Shown here one piece after another: positions 48,594 to 57,407 of a stretch of DNA of 64,000 bases. The notes beneath the pieces were generated by a model. That model had not been told where the DNA came from and did no database searches. It saw only the letters and a list, made by a program, of their open reading frames with translations. The stretch covers positions 1 through 64,000 of the forward strand of contig CAYLOT010000002.1 in assembly GCA_964385405.1 (NCBI GenBank), written 5' to 3'. The position numbers and the translations under genes are program-made. Numbering within the stretch: position 1 is the first letter of the stretch; each line of letters begins with the position of its first letter. This DNA is from CAIZGX01 sp964385405 (lineage in GTDB: Bacteria > Bacteroidota > Bacteroidia > Flavobacteriales_D > Sanyastnellaceae).

Positions 48594-51334
48594 TATTTAC
48601 GAACGGTTGTATCTAATGTCCATTGATCTTCCGTGATACTGATATCATTCTTGAAGTAGTAGGTGCCTGTTTTGGAAATTACCTTTTGGTAGACATCTAC
48701 CTTGGCTCCAATTTTAACCGTTCGTTCAATAACCTTTTGACTTGGGCGACTGGTCTCGTAAGATTTTTCTGTTACTCCTTCGGCAAGCGATTCGGTGCCT
48801 GGTTTAGGATTGAGTTCTGAAGGGTCTTTCGGTCCAGTAGGGTATTCAGGACGAATCTTAGCATTGTTGTTTTTGGTTTTTTCTGCTTTTTCTTTGTCGT
48901 CCAAAATTTTGATCTCCAAAATATGGGCATTAGCATTTACCTCCATGCGTTGCTTTTCTAGAAGATTCGGACTCTCATCATTTAGCTCTTCTTGAAAAGC
49001 TTTGTTTCTCTCTATTTCTTTTCCGTGAGTGACAATACCCGATTGTCCTGCTGCTTTTATACTTGCTTCAACCTCAGCGTAATGTTCTTTTTCGTGTTGA
49101 ACATCTGCAACCTCAGTGCTTAAGTCTTCGTTCCCCTTAATTGCAATTTCGTTTGTGCCATCTTTTTGCTCTTCGATTCTGTTTCCATTTTTATTTCGAC
49201 TGCGTCTTGAGCGTTCAGTGTAATTGTCTGTTTGATTGTTTTGCTCGGAATAGGTTGTTTGAATCTCTCTCTCGTTTCTTTTTCGTTCACGATCGTTTTT
49301 TGAGAATTCTACAATGAGTGTTTTATTGTCGTCGTTGAATTCAGATGCCTTCTCAATCTCTCTTCTTTGTCGGCGAGTATAATTTTCTTTTCGAGTGTCA
49401 AGGTCATTTTTGACAGAGTCAATGGCCGTCTCGTTAGAAGTGAGGTAGGGTTCAGACTTTCGTGTGATTTCAATCAACTGATTTTCTTTAATCTCAATTT
49501 CATCTTCAGCCTCTTCGATTTTTTTACGGTGACGCGCTCGAAATCCTGCTTGATCTGTACTATCTTGGGACTTCTCCTGAAAAATGTCGAGCATTTTTCT
49601 TTTTTCAGCCTTCTTTTGTGCGTCCCGGTAAAAATCGTCCACTGCTTTTTCAGCATCGGCATCAACATCGCTTTGTCTATTTCTCTCACGTTCGCGAATT
49701 CTGTTCTCCTCTTCTTCTAATCTTTTTGCTTCACCCTCTTCTGCTTCGCGAATTCTAGCGAGTCGGTTTTCTTCTGCTTCTTTCTCCTTCTGCCTGCGAA
49801 TTTCTTCAAATTCTTGTTCTTGCTTTATTCTTTTTTCTCTCCAGTCAATGTCTCCCTGGCTTTCGGTATTGTGTAATTCAAGAATTGCGGCATCAATAGT
49901 CTCAATCTGTTTCGCTGGGTAACGTTCTCCAATTTTAATATTTAATGCCGCTACATATTTGTTTTTTGCAGCTACCATTGTTTGTTCGTTTGTTAGCGAA
50001 CTCTCCTCGAACAATTTATCCCCCTCAGCAATTAGCTTTTTGTATTGAGCGACCAGAGGGTCTTCAGCAGGACGGGTGTCGCGCACCACAGGTGCGGCAG
50101 CCTCAATTGCTTTGCGCGCTTTGTCGATTTGCGAAATTGGATAGCCCTCTTCCGGTTTAACGTCAGAGGCACTTTCATATTTCTCAATAGACTCTTGGTA
50201 TTGCTTTTTGGCGAATAAATCATCGGCCGATGCTATAAGGGCTTTGTATCTTTTCTCAATTTCTTCCTGCTTGTTTTTGTCGTTCGCAATAGCGTCAAGA
50301 GCAGCTTGCGCTATGTCAATTTGCTTCTTACAATAGACATCGTTGCTCTTAATTTTGAGCGCTTCTTTGAATGTGTTTATGCAGGTTGTAAAGTTTTCTT
50401 CGTTGAATTCGCTGTCGGCTTGAGCGACAAGTGCACGGAACTGCTTTTCTAATTCAAGAGCGTCAAGTTTCTTTTTAATTTCATCGAGCTGAGCTTTCGG
50501 ATGTGCCTCGTTGGGTTTAATGTCGAGAGCATCTTTGTAATTGGTTTGCGCACTTTCCCACGCTTGATTTTTAAATTGCGCATCTCCATCTTTAATCAAT
50601 TGCGCATAGCGAAGTTCAATGTTTTTGTTCGCTTGTTGCTCTTTGAATCTTCTTTCAGCCTCGTCATATTTCTCTTTGGCAGGCTTGTCATTAGGGAAAA
50701 GGTTTAAAGCACTTTTATACTTCGACATGGCCTCTTCAAATTTAGTTCCAGCCATGCGATCGTCCCCTTCAAGCATTAGTTTTTCGTAATCTTTACGGAG
50801 CTTGTCGCCGTTTTTCGCAAGGTCAGCCAATCGTTTGAACTCAGCCTCGATTTTCTTATTCATCTCAGCGGTGTATTCGAAATCGAAAATTACATAATTG
50901 GTCTGAGAATCGAATGCAGCCTTCCCCATAGGCTCTTTTAGAATATCCGTATTGAAGCCTTCAACATATTTGAAAAGTGAAGATTCAAATTCCATTAGGA
51001 ATCCACCAGCGCGATCTTCAGCGGGAATGTTGCGCGTATCGATACGAATAATTTTGGTCACGTAGTCAGCTCTCGAAAATTTTAGATCATACGAATATCC
51101 AAGAGGTAAAGTGAAGTCGAATTTACCCGATGATCCAGCGTCGTAGACTTTTTCCTGAGCTCCGTTTTTAAACACGATAACCTGAACACCGTCGAGTTTT
51201 TTTTCGGAGTCCTTGTCTATTATCGAACCTTGACTTTTGATGCGAATGACTTCGTTTTGAGCAAAAAGGGTTTCATTCGGAGCGAGAAGCCCGAGAAAAA
51301 ACAACCCTAGTAAAACTATACGAGTAGCCTTCAT
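48593..51334 (-). CDS. Exported protein with carboxypeptidase-regulatory-like domain, TPR-like repeats and long charged coiled coil
   Basis: This 913-residue protein has a signal peptide (to TLFAQ), then a beta-sandwich of the carboxypeptidase-regulatory type (about 30-115; SGKFDFTLPLGYSYDLKFSR). Next come five or six repeats of about 55-60 residues from 190 to 480 carrying the TPR-like pattern YKSALNLFPNDKPAKEKYD / YKDALDIKPNEAHPKAQLDE. A very charged Glu/Arg/Lys segment follows (about 505-600), with several further charged helical parts and a short C-terminal domain. It is probably periplasmic or outer-membrane associated and acts as a scaffold. No specific function is known. The stop overlaps aroQ by one base; an 85-base gap with a terminator precedes it. 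Confidence 0.65.
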   Translation of the reverse strand: MKATRIVLLGLFFLGLLAPNETLFAQNEVIRIKSQGSIIDKDSEKKLDGVQVIVFKNGAQEKVYDAGSSGKFDFTLPLGYSYDLKFSRADYVTKIIRIDTRNIPAEDRAGGFLMEFESSLFKYVEGFNTDILKEPMGKAAFDSQTNYVIFDFEYTAEMNKKIEAEFKRLADLAKNGDKLRKDYEKLMLEGDDRMAGTKFEEAMSKYKSALNLFPNDKPAKEKYDEAERRFKEQQANKNIELRYAQLIKDGDAQFKNQAWESAQTNYKDALDIKPNEAHPKAQLDEIKKKLDALELEKQFRALVAQADSEFNEENFTTCINTFKEALKIKSNDVYCKKQIDIAQAALDAIANDKNKQEEIEKRYKALIASADDLFAKKQYQESIEKYESASDVKPEEGYPISQIDKARKAIEAAAPVVRDTRPAEDPLVAQYKKLIAEGDKLFEESSLTNEQTMVAAKNKYVAALNIKIGERYPAKQIETIDAAILELHNTESQGDIDWREKRIKQEQEFEEIRRQKEKEAEENRLARIREAEEGEAKRLEEEENRIRERERNRQSDVDADAEKAVDDFYRDAQKKAEKRKMLDIFQEKSQDSTDQAGFRARHRKKIEEAEDEIEIKENQLIEITRKSEPYLTSNETAIDSVKNDLDTRKENYTRRQRREIEKASEFNDDNKTLIVEFSKNDRERKRNEREIQTTYSEQNNQTDNYTERSRRSRNKNGNRIEEQKDGTNEIAIKGNEDLSTEVADVQHEKEHYAEVEASIKAAGQSGIVTHGKEIERNKAFQEELNDESPNLLEKQRMEVNANAHILEIKILDDKEKAEKTKNNNAKIRPEYPTGPKDPSELNPKPGTESLAEGVTEKSYETSRPSQKVIERTVKIGAKVDVYQKVISKTGTYYFKNDISITEDQWTLDTTVRK

Positions 51335-51389
51335 AATAATAAAAATAAGATTCCTAAATCACAAGTAAAGATAATTCGAAATGCGATAA

Positions 51390-51421
51390 ATTAAAAGAAA
51401 AATAACTCCCCGAAGGGAGTT
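51390..51421 (-). terminator. Intrinsic terminator of the three-gene exported-protein operon
   Basis: A perfect 7-base stem (AACTCCC 51404-51410, GGGAGTT 51415-51421, CGAA loop) is followed on the minus strand by ATTTTTCTTTT. The stem overlaps the stop codon of the last gene of the operon. Confidence 0.75.
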
Positions 51422-52298
51422 AGATTTCAATGGTCATTTGACTGAGTGCTTTTCCTTGGTTGTTTTCTGCAGCAAGAGAATAAAGTCCGCGGTCAATTCC
51501 GGTCATGTCGAGGTCCACGGGTAAGCTGAATTGTCCGGCCTTTTGTCCATGTATTAGCTCTACGAATTTCACAATTTCACCGTTAGCATCTCTTAATACA
51601 ACACGCACGTCTTCTTGGTCTGCTAGAATGAACTGAAGGCTACTTTCAACGTGTTTTGGAATTCCAGAAAAAGCGAGCCCACTGTTGTCATTTGACTCTT
51701 CATAGTCGACTTGATATTTTGGAATTTCAACGTGTTTGTATTTAGCTGCAATCGCCTGGAGTTCGCTGGGCTTCATTTTTCCATTTTCATATTTCACAAT
51801 TGAAGCAACGCTGTGTCCATTCGTAAAAGACCAAACTAACTGCTGAATTCCCGTGCAATTTCCCAAATGCCGCGCTTCAACCTCTTCCAATGCTGCTACC
51901 AATGCTGCATCTGCCATTTCGGTCTTTCCAAGATCTTGAAATCCATCGAGTGTTGATTTTGCAGATGCATTTCCACATGCGGTATTGAGGAGAGTGGTTT
52001 TCTCTTCTCCTGGTGCCAAATAGATTTCTCTAGAGCGGAGGACAACAAATGGTTGATAATCATTGGTGGCTGTATAAAAGACGCGCCCAGTCTCGACGTG
52101 CAAGGCAAGCGAATCTTTTGTGGTGTTTTTTACTTTAAGTTGGAAGTAGCCGTTATTGCGAATATGTTCTACAATTCCACTGAACGAAATTTTCTTTTCC
52201 TTTTTCGCTTTTTCGAAAGAACAGCGTTGAATTTGGTTTTGCGCAATTGTTTCAAATCCGAGAAACAAAAGGCCGATGATTAAGATTTTGTTTTTCAT
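51420..52298 (-). CDS. Uncharacterised exported protein
   Basis: The 292-residue protein starts with a signal peptide (to ETIAQ). The first half contains a beta-rich segment (GYFQLKVKNTTKDSLALHVETGRVF) that reads like a domain describing ligand- or surface-bound strands, two cysteines (LNTACGN, GNCTG) that may form a disulfide, and an Ile-Trp-Ser segment (QLVWSFTNGHS). The C-terminal 80 residues (about 210-292; VESSLQFILADQEDVRVVLRDANGE, GLYSLAAENNQGK) resemble a Bacteroidota FlgD-like or sorting-type beta fold. I do not recognise a family. It is last in a three-gene operon: its start overlaps the upstream stop by four bases. Confidence 0.6.
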   Translation of the reverse strand: MKNKILIIGLLFLGFETIAQNQIQRCSFEKAKKEKKISFSGIVEHIRNNGYFQLKVKNTTKDSLALHVETGRVFYTATNDYQPFVVLRSREIYLAPGEEKTTLLNTACGNASAKSTLDGFQDLGKTEMADAALVAALEEVEARHLGNCTGIQQLVWSFTNGHSVASIVKYENGKMKPSELQAIAAKYKHVEIPKYQVDYEESNDNSGLAFSGIPKHVESSLQFILADQEDVRVVLRDANGEIVKFVELIHGQKAGQFSLPVDLDMTGIDRGLYSLAAENNQGKALSQMTIEI

Positions 52299-53020
52299 GG
52301 TGCTGGGGTTTGAGGGGTTGATGAACGACTGATTCGAGCTAAATCTTTGCGAGTGATATACACAAGCGTATGGTTGTCTTTGAGCGAAATCCTATGATAG
52401 GAAGGGATTTCACCAAGTCGGAATCGGTAAAATTCAGATTTGTTTTCGCGTTTGGAATTCACATTCATCTTAAGTTCGGCGAGAATGGATGCCGATCCAA
52501 AAGGAATTGTTGCGGTTCGCGGCTTGTCAAACAGTTGTTTTTCATAATTCACTTGAACATTTTCTTGTGAAAATTCAACGCTTGAAAAACGAAGGGTAGG
52601 GGCGAGGAACAATTTTATTTCTCCAGAAGAGCGATCGTCATTGAATAGCCCGTAGACGCCAGTTTCATTTACGTGTACCAGATGGTATTTCTTTTTGTTA
52701 ATGGTTTTTGAACTAACTTTTTTTCCTTTGATTGTGTTCCATTTTTTTTCGGAGTAATTCCACTTGAGGAAAAGTAATTTCTCACCGCGAACATTCGGCG
52801 TTTCAGGTACTAAAATGTCTATTCCTTCGGCGGCGAATTTTCCTTCCGGAAGAAAGACATCAAAAGCTGAATGGCACTGGAGCACTTGACCTTTGGCATT
52901 TATGGTATTGAAGTTAGCCGCTAGTTCGTCGAACTTTAAGTAACGTACATCGGGTGTGTCGGTGGCAGATGCTCCCAGCAAAAAGCCAAACAGACAGAGG
53001 GTGGTGGTAATTGTTTTCAT
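52295..53020 (-). CDS. Uncharacterised exported protein sharing a module with its upstream neighbour
   Basis: The 241-residue protein has a signal peptide (to GASAT). Its central part (about residues 88-132) has the pattern FLKWNYSEKKWNTIKGKK followed by HLVHVNETGVYGLFND. The 351-residue protein encoded just upstream has the matching pattern TLLHWNNINKEWTKVGSTKK and FLASFEESGIYAIVEN, so the two share a diverged module. The rest (FDVFLPEGKFAAEGIDILVPETP) is beta-rich. No family is recognised. It begins eight bases after the upstream stop and overlaps the next gene by four. Confidence 0.6.
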   Translation of the reverse strand: MKTITTTLCLFGFLLGASATDTPDVRYLKFDELAANFNTINAKGQVLQCHSAFDVFLPEGKFAAEGIDILVPETPNVRGEKLLFLKWNYSEKKWNTIKGKKVSSKTINKKKYHLVHVNETGVYGLFNDDRSSGEIKLFLAPTLRFSSVEFSQENVQVNYEKQLFDKPRTATIPFGSASILAELKMNVNSKRENKSEFYRFRLGEIPSYHRISLKDNHTLVYITRKDLARISRSSTPQTPAP

Positions 53021-53028
53021 GGCTTAAT

Positions 53029-54084
53029 TTAATTGTTGAAGTATGCGTTAATGTTTTTTCTTTTCCTGAAAAAACGCCAGATGTTCTTTTTTGAAACCTT
53101 CGTTTCTTCAATCCATTCATTTCCTTGAGCATCTCTGCACACGGCACGAATAACATAATCTTCAACCGTTCTCGGAGCTTTGAATTCCGCCTCGGATTGG
53201 TTGTCTGAGATCTCACCTTCTATACGAATGAAGGGCTCTGACGATAAGATTTCAATGTAGGTTATTGCAACGTTTTTTTTCGCTTCAGCTACAACCGGAA
53301 TTACACTGATCGATTTGTTTTCAACGATGGCGTATATTCCAGATTCTTCAAAACTTGCAAGAAATACATATCCGTGTGCACCTTTAGTTGGTTTTTTGGT
53401 TGAGCCAACTTTTGTCCATTCCTTATTGATGTTGTTCCAATGAAGCAGGGTGAATTGCTTTTTTGCGTTTTCAGCGTTTTGAGTAATTTCAGCGGTTACT
53501 GCGCTTGAAGGGACTTCTCCGTTTGCAAATTCAATTCGAAGCAGTTCTTTAATAAAGATTATTTTATTCTCGAAAAATGAGGATACATTTGAATTGTACA
53601 AGTCTTCTTGTGAAGCCAGGTGTTCAACTTTCATGTTGTTAGCCAACTCCAAATCGTTGTATTTGCAGGTTAAAGAAATCCTATTCTTATTAACGAAGGT
53701 GCTATCTGGACGAATGATTTCAGCAACCACCGCATGCGGAACAATTTCAATTGAAATAACTGGAGCTTTCTTTTTTCCTTCTTGTTCGTAATTGAAAGAA
53801 ATACGATCAAAATTCAAATGTTCTTCTTTGAAAAATTCTTTTAATTCTTTTTCTCTTTTGTAGAATAATGCCTGCTTCTTCGTTTCGGCATTTCTGCTCG
53901 GTTCCTGAAGGGTAACTTTAATGCCCTTAGCTAAATAAAGTTCTTCAGCATAGATAGAAAGTGCGCGCACAGTTCCTTCAGTAAATTTCTCAGAGTCTTT
54001 TTCAAATTCAATGGTAATGACAGAATTCGCCTGAGCTTGAAGTAAGTAACCAGCGCAAAATAAAACAGCAATTAATTTTTTCAT
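53029..54084 (-). CDS. Uncharacterised exported protein with OmpA-like N-terminal region
   Basis: The 351-residue protein has a signal peptide (to LQAQANS). Residues about 22-100 (ITIEFEKDSEKFTEGTVRALSIYAEELY, KKQALFYKREKELKEFF, LNFDRISF) have the secondary-structure rhythm of OmpA/MotB peptidoglycan-binding domains: strand, long helix, strand, helix with an (R/K)xxE/K pattern. The canonical NxxLSxxRA motif is not seen, so this is inference. Then comes the module shared with the next gene (LLHWNNINKEWTKV ... ESGIYAIVEN, about 210-255), and a C-terminal domain with Arg- and Trp-containing strands. It leads the three-gene operon; no promoter of clear consensus was found. Confidence 0.6.
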   Translation of the reverse strand: MKKLIAVLFCAGYLLQAQANSVITIEFEKDSEKFTEGTVRALSIYAEELYLAKGIKVTLQEPSRNAETKKQALFYKREKELKEFFKEEHLNFDRISFNYEQEGKKKAPVISIEIVPHAVVAEIIRPDSTFVNKNRISLTCKYNDLELANNMKVEHLASQEDLYNSNVSSFFENKIIFIKELLRIEFANGEVPSSAVTAEITQNAENAKKQFTLLHWNNINKEWTKVGSTKKPTKGAHGYVFLASFEESGIYAIVENKSISVIPVVAEAKKNVAITYIEILSSEPFIRIEGEISDNQSEAEFKAPRTVEDYVIRAVCRDAQGNEWIEETKVSKKNIWRFFRKRKNINAYFNN

Positions 54085-54198
54085 AGCGTTGGAGTTTTTG
54101 AGGTTCTTATTTCGTAACGCGACTTATTTTTTATTAATTGCCCTTCAGCAAATATTTTTTTATTGTGTGGACCATAATTTTTTTTGCAGATTTGTTTT

Positions 54199-55329
54199 AT
54201 GAATACGAGTTTTTGGGAAAGAGAAACGTTTTTAGAGAACTGCGATGTAATCGTTGTAGGAGCCGGAATAGCTGGACTTTCAACAGCTATTGAATTAAGA
54301 AAAAGGCGACCTGATTTTCGTGTAGCGTTGCTAGAAAGAAGTTGGCTGAGCGATGGTGCGAGTTCAAAAAATGCTGGTTACGCTTGTTTTGGAAGTGTTT
54401 CTGAATTTCTAGATGACATGAAGGACATGTCCTTTGAAGATGTTGTAAGCCTTGCTATTCTTCGTTTTCGTGGAATTGAAAAATTAGTGAAGGAGTATTC
54501 TGAAGATGTTTTGAAGTTGGAATGGAATGGGGGATATGAAGTTTTCTTTCAGGAAGATGAATCAAGTTTCAACGAATGCCGCGCTTTTGTAGATCGATTC
54601 AATGATGCATTTGAAAAGACGTTGAATATTCGTCCATACACTGTTTTAACTGTCCAAGAATTTCAAGGGGTAAAGAATTTAGTGGGTGTCATTTCGAATA
54701 AATACGAAGGCGGTTTAAATGCAGGTGCTATGCTCAATGCCATGCGAAATCGTGCTTTGAGCTTGGGCGTAAGTATATTCAATGGCATTGAAGTGAAGAG
54801 TTATTCTGCGTTGCGAAATGAGGTGATTGTTGAAACTTCAGTCGGAATATGGAAAGCAAATCGAGTTGCTTTTTGCACGAGTTCCTTTCATTCAGAATTG
54901 TTTGAAGATCTTGAAATGAGTTCGAAAAGAAATCAGGTGGTCATTACAAAACTCATTCCCGATTTGAAATTATATGGTACTTTTCATCACCAACAAGGTT
55001 TCAATTATTTTAGAAATATTGATGGAAGAATTTTAATGGGGGGGATGCGTCATCAGTTTCCAAGAACTGAATCAACAAGTATGCAGGGCAATACAGAGGA
55101 GGTTGTTGAAGCTTTAAAGCAATTTCTTCAAAATAAAATTCATACAACTTCCGAAATAGAAATTGATATGGTTTGGAGTGGTATTTTAGGCGTGGGAAAA
55201 GATGAACGACCTGTTGTTCGGGAGGTTCAAGAGAATGTTTTTGTCGGCGTCTGTTTAGGTGGAATTGGTGTTGCCATTGGCTCTTTAATTGGAGAGGAGT
55301 TGGCAGAACTTATTCATTCATCTTTTTAG
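54199..55329 (+). CDS. DAO-type FAD-dependent oxidoreductase
   Basis: This 376-residue flavoenzyme belongs to the D-amino-acid-oxidase / glycine-oxidase / gamma-glutamylputrescine-oxidase superfamily. The FAD-binding dinucleotide motif VIVVGAGIAGLSTAIELRKRRP is split by nothing and lies at the N-terminus, followed by GASSKNAGYACFGS, the segment that in PuuB-like oxidases contacts the flavin. A C-terminal motif VFVGVCLGGIGVAIG closes the FAD site. The substrate is unknown; an amine or amino acid is likely. The frame is open from a TTG at 54184, but ATG 54199 is the natural start. Its last 20 bases overlap the convergent FAD dehydrogenase gene. Confidence 0.82.
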   Translation: MNTSFWERETFLENCDVIVVGAGIAGLSTAIELRKRRPDFRVALLERSWLSDGASSKNAGYACFGSVSEFLDDMKDMSFEDVVSLAILRFRGIEKLVKEYSEDVLKLEWNGGYEVFFQEDESSFNECRAFVDRFNDAFEKTLNIRPYTVLTVQEFQGVKNLVGVISNKYEGGLNAGAMLNAMRNRALSLGVSIFNGIEVKSYSALRNEVIVETSVGIWKANRVAFCTSSFHSELFEDLEMSSKRNQVVITKLIPDLKLYGTFHHQQGFNYFRNIDGRILMGGMRHQFPRTESTSMQGNTEEVVEALKQFLQNKIHTTSEIEIDMVWSGILGVGKDERPVVREVQENVFVGVCLGGIGVAIGSLIGEELAELIHSSF

Positions 55330-56869
55330 AAATAAATGCCCAGGCAGCTTCTGCGCAGCGCTCTCCGTCTATTGCTGCTGAGACTATACCGCCCGCGTAC
55401 CCCGCTCCTTCCCCGCATGGAAACATGTTTATTATTTCAGGGTGACTCAATAGTTCTCTGTCACGTGGGATTCTTACAGGAGAGGAGGTCCGTGTTTCTG
55501 GAGCAATTAACAACGCATTTGGACCCGCAAAATTTGGCATTTTTGAATTGAAATGTTGAAGAGCACCCATTAGACATTCCGAAATAAACTTCGGAAATAA
55601 ATCCCGCAAGTTTGTCGAGGTAATTCCAGGGCTATACGAAGAGTTTGGAAGAGACGTGCTTTTCTTGTTGTAAATAAAATCGGTTGCACGTTGCGCAGGC
55701 GCGAATTGATTTTTTCCTCCAAGCTCGTAGGCCTTTTTTTCTATTTCTTGTTGAAGGTGCATTCCAGCGAGCGGTCCTGTGAAGTTCAAATGAGCGAGGT
55801 CGCTTAATTTAACTTCAACGACAATACCAGAGTTTGCCCAGGGATTGTTGCGTTTGCTTGGTGACCAACCGTTTGTAACAATCTCATCTTGCGATGTTGC
55901 GCAAGGTGCTATAATGCCCCCGGGACACATGCAAAATGAATAAACACCATGATCGTTGACTTGCGTTACAATCGAGTAGCTCGCAGGCGGAAGAAACTCG
56001 CCGCGGTCATCGCACTTGTATTGAAGTCTGTCAATGGTGCGCTGGTCGTGCTCAATACGCACACCTATTGCAAACGGCTTGGCTTCAATGGTGATGTTCT
56101 TTTCATGAAGCAATTCGAAAATATCCCGAGCACTATGACCGGTAGCTAATAATATGCAGTCGGCTTGAAAGGTATTTCCTTTTGAAGTTTTTAATTCTTG
56201 AATTTCATTTATCGAAAGATTAAAATCAATCACTCTTTCGTCGAAGTGTATTTCGCCTCCGTGATCCAATATACTGTTTCGCATATTGGCAATTATTTGA
56301 GGGAGTTTGTTTGTTCCCACATGAGGATGGCTTTCGGTAAGAATGTTTTCATTGGCCCCGAATTGAACCAAGGTTTCAAGAATTCGTACCACGCTTCCTT
56401 TTTTTGTACTTCGTGTATAGAGTTTGCCGTCGCTATACGTTCCAGCTCCGCCTTCACCAAAACAGTAGTTTGAATTTTCGTTCACTTTTCCATTTCGAGT
56501 GATTTCAACTAAATCTCTTCGTCTTGACCGAACGTCTTTTCCTCGTTCAATGACTATGGGCTTAACTCCAAGTTCTAGAAGCCTCAGCGCTGCGAATAAT
56601 CCCGCTGGACCAGCTCCAATAATAATTGCAGATCCTTTTGTTTGATGTTGAAACGAACGTTGGTGAACTGCAGGAAACTCTTCATTGAATCCTATTACAG
56701 AAATTCTTAAAATGACAATTGGGTTTCTTTTTCGAGCGTCAATTGATTTTTTGTCAATTCGCCATTTAAAAGAAAGAGGAGATAAATTCAACTGCTGTTG
56801 AATTTTCTCCTCTAAATATTGGGTATCTGCCGATTGTGCAGGACTAACCTTAAGTTCTATTGTTTTCAT
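55310..56869 (-). CDS. FAD-dependent dehydrogenase of the COG2509 type
   Basis: The 519-residue protein has an N-terminal extension (about 1-90) typical of this uncharacterised family, then the FAD fold AIIIGAGPAGLFAALRLLELG (about 98-118) with PIVIERGKDVRSRRRD and a C-terminal closing motif FPCGEGAGYAGGIVSAAIDG. The segment NYCFGEGGAGTYSDGKLYTR is a diagnostic box of the family. Members may act on unsaturated or amine substrates; no reaction is established. The gene is convergent with another FAD oxidoreductase, sharing a 20-base 3' overlap, which is probably accidental. Confidence 0.82.
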   Translation of the reverse strand: MKTIELKVSPAQSADTQYLEEKIQQQLNLSPLSFKWRIDKKSIDARKRNPIVILRISVIGFNEEFPAVHQRSFQHQTKGSAIIIGAGPAGLFAALRLLELGVKPIVIERGKDVRSRRRDLVEITRNGKVNENSNYCFGEGGAGTYSDGKLYTRSTKKGSVVRILETLVQFGANENILTESHPHVGTNKLPQIIANMRNSILDHGGEIHFDERVIDFNLSINEIQELKTSKGNTFQADCILLATGHSARDIFELLHEKNITIEAKPFAIGVRIEHDQRTIDRLQYKCDDRGEFLPPASYSIVTQVNDHGVYSFCMCPGGIIAPCATSQDEIVTNGWSPSKRNNPWANSGIVVEVKLSDLAHLNFTGPLAGMHLQQEIEKKAYELGGKNQFAPAQRATDFIYNKKSTSLPNSSYSPGITSTNLRDLFPKFISECLMGALQHFNSKMPNFAGPNALLIAPETRTSSPVRIPRDRELLSHPEIINMFPCGEGAGYAGGIVSAAIDGERCAEAAWAFISKKMNE

Positions 56870-56909
56870 GCTGTTGGTCTATTCAACCAAAAAAATATGA
56901 TTAAAAAAA

Positions 56910-57269
56910 TTATGCTTTCGGTGCTATCGCTTTTCCTGACCCTGGCTTTCTGCCTCGTTTCCTCAAAGCCTTAGTCGCTGCTGAAGCAATTGCTGGAGCT
57001 GTCGATGATACAGCTGCTTCTTTTTTAGGTCCCGTTTTTTTTGCGCCTGGTTTGTTTTTAGAACCTTTTGGACGTCCACGACGACCAGACCCTGAAGGTG
57101 ATTTCGTGTTTCCAGTTTTATTTAAAAAGGATGCAATGTTCGCAGTTATTTTAACTTTTCTTCCGCGACCAGTTTGAAGCGAAGCGATCAGATTAGCTGC
57201 ATCTACCAATGAGTTCAATTCTTTCTCACGACGTGCAATCTCTTTTTTTATCTCGTTTAATAGTTTCAT
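56910..57269 (-). CDS. Small AT-hook DNA-binding protein, candidate nucleoid protein
   Basis: The 119-residue protein has an N-terminal helical, coiled-coil-like segment (about 2-30; NEIKKEIARREKELNSLVDAANLI) and a strongly basic, Pro/Gly/Ala/Lys-rich tail. Two AT-hook cores are visible: GRRGRPKGSKNKPG near residue 63 and LRKRGRKPGSGK near 105, each with the Arg-Gly-Arg core that inserts in the minor groove of AT-rich DNA. The tail resembles histone-H1-like or HMG-like bacterial proteins. The architecture (helical oligomerisation segment plus AT-hooks) suggests a nucleoid-associated regulator; it is also compatible with an H-NS-like function. A 138-base intergenic region separates it from the E1 gene. 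Confidence 0.65.
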   Translation of the reverse strand: MKLLNEIKKEIARREKELNSLVDAANLIASLQTGRGRKVKITANIASFLNKTGNTKSPSGSGRRGRPKGSKNKPGAKKTGPKKEAAVSSTAPAIASAATKALRKRGRKPGSGKAIAPKA

Positions 57270-57407
57270 AAAAATGAATTTTTATTTATTTGTGAGCGCT
57301 AAATTATTCGTGAATTTAATTTTAATTCTTAATGGAATGTTAAAAAATGTTATGAAAATTTTAAGAAGCGGCCATTCGACTTACTTTAGCGGCACAATTT
57401 AGATGAT

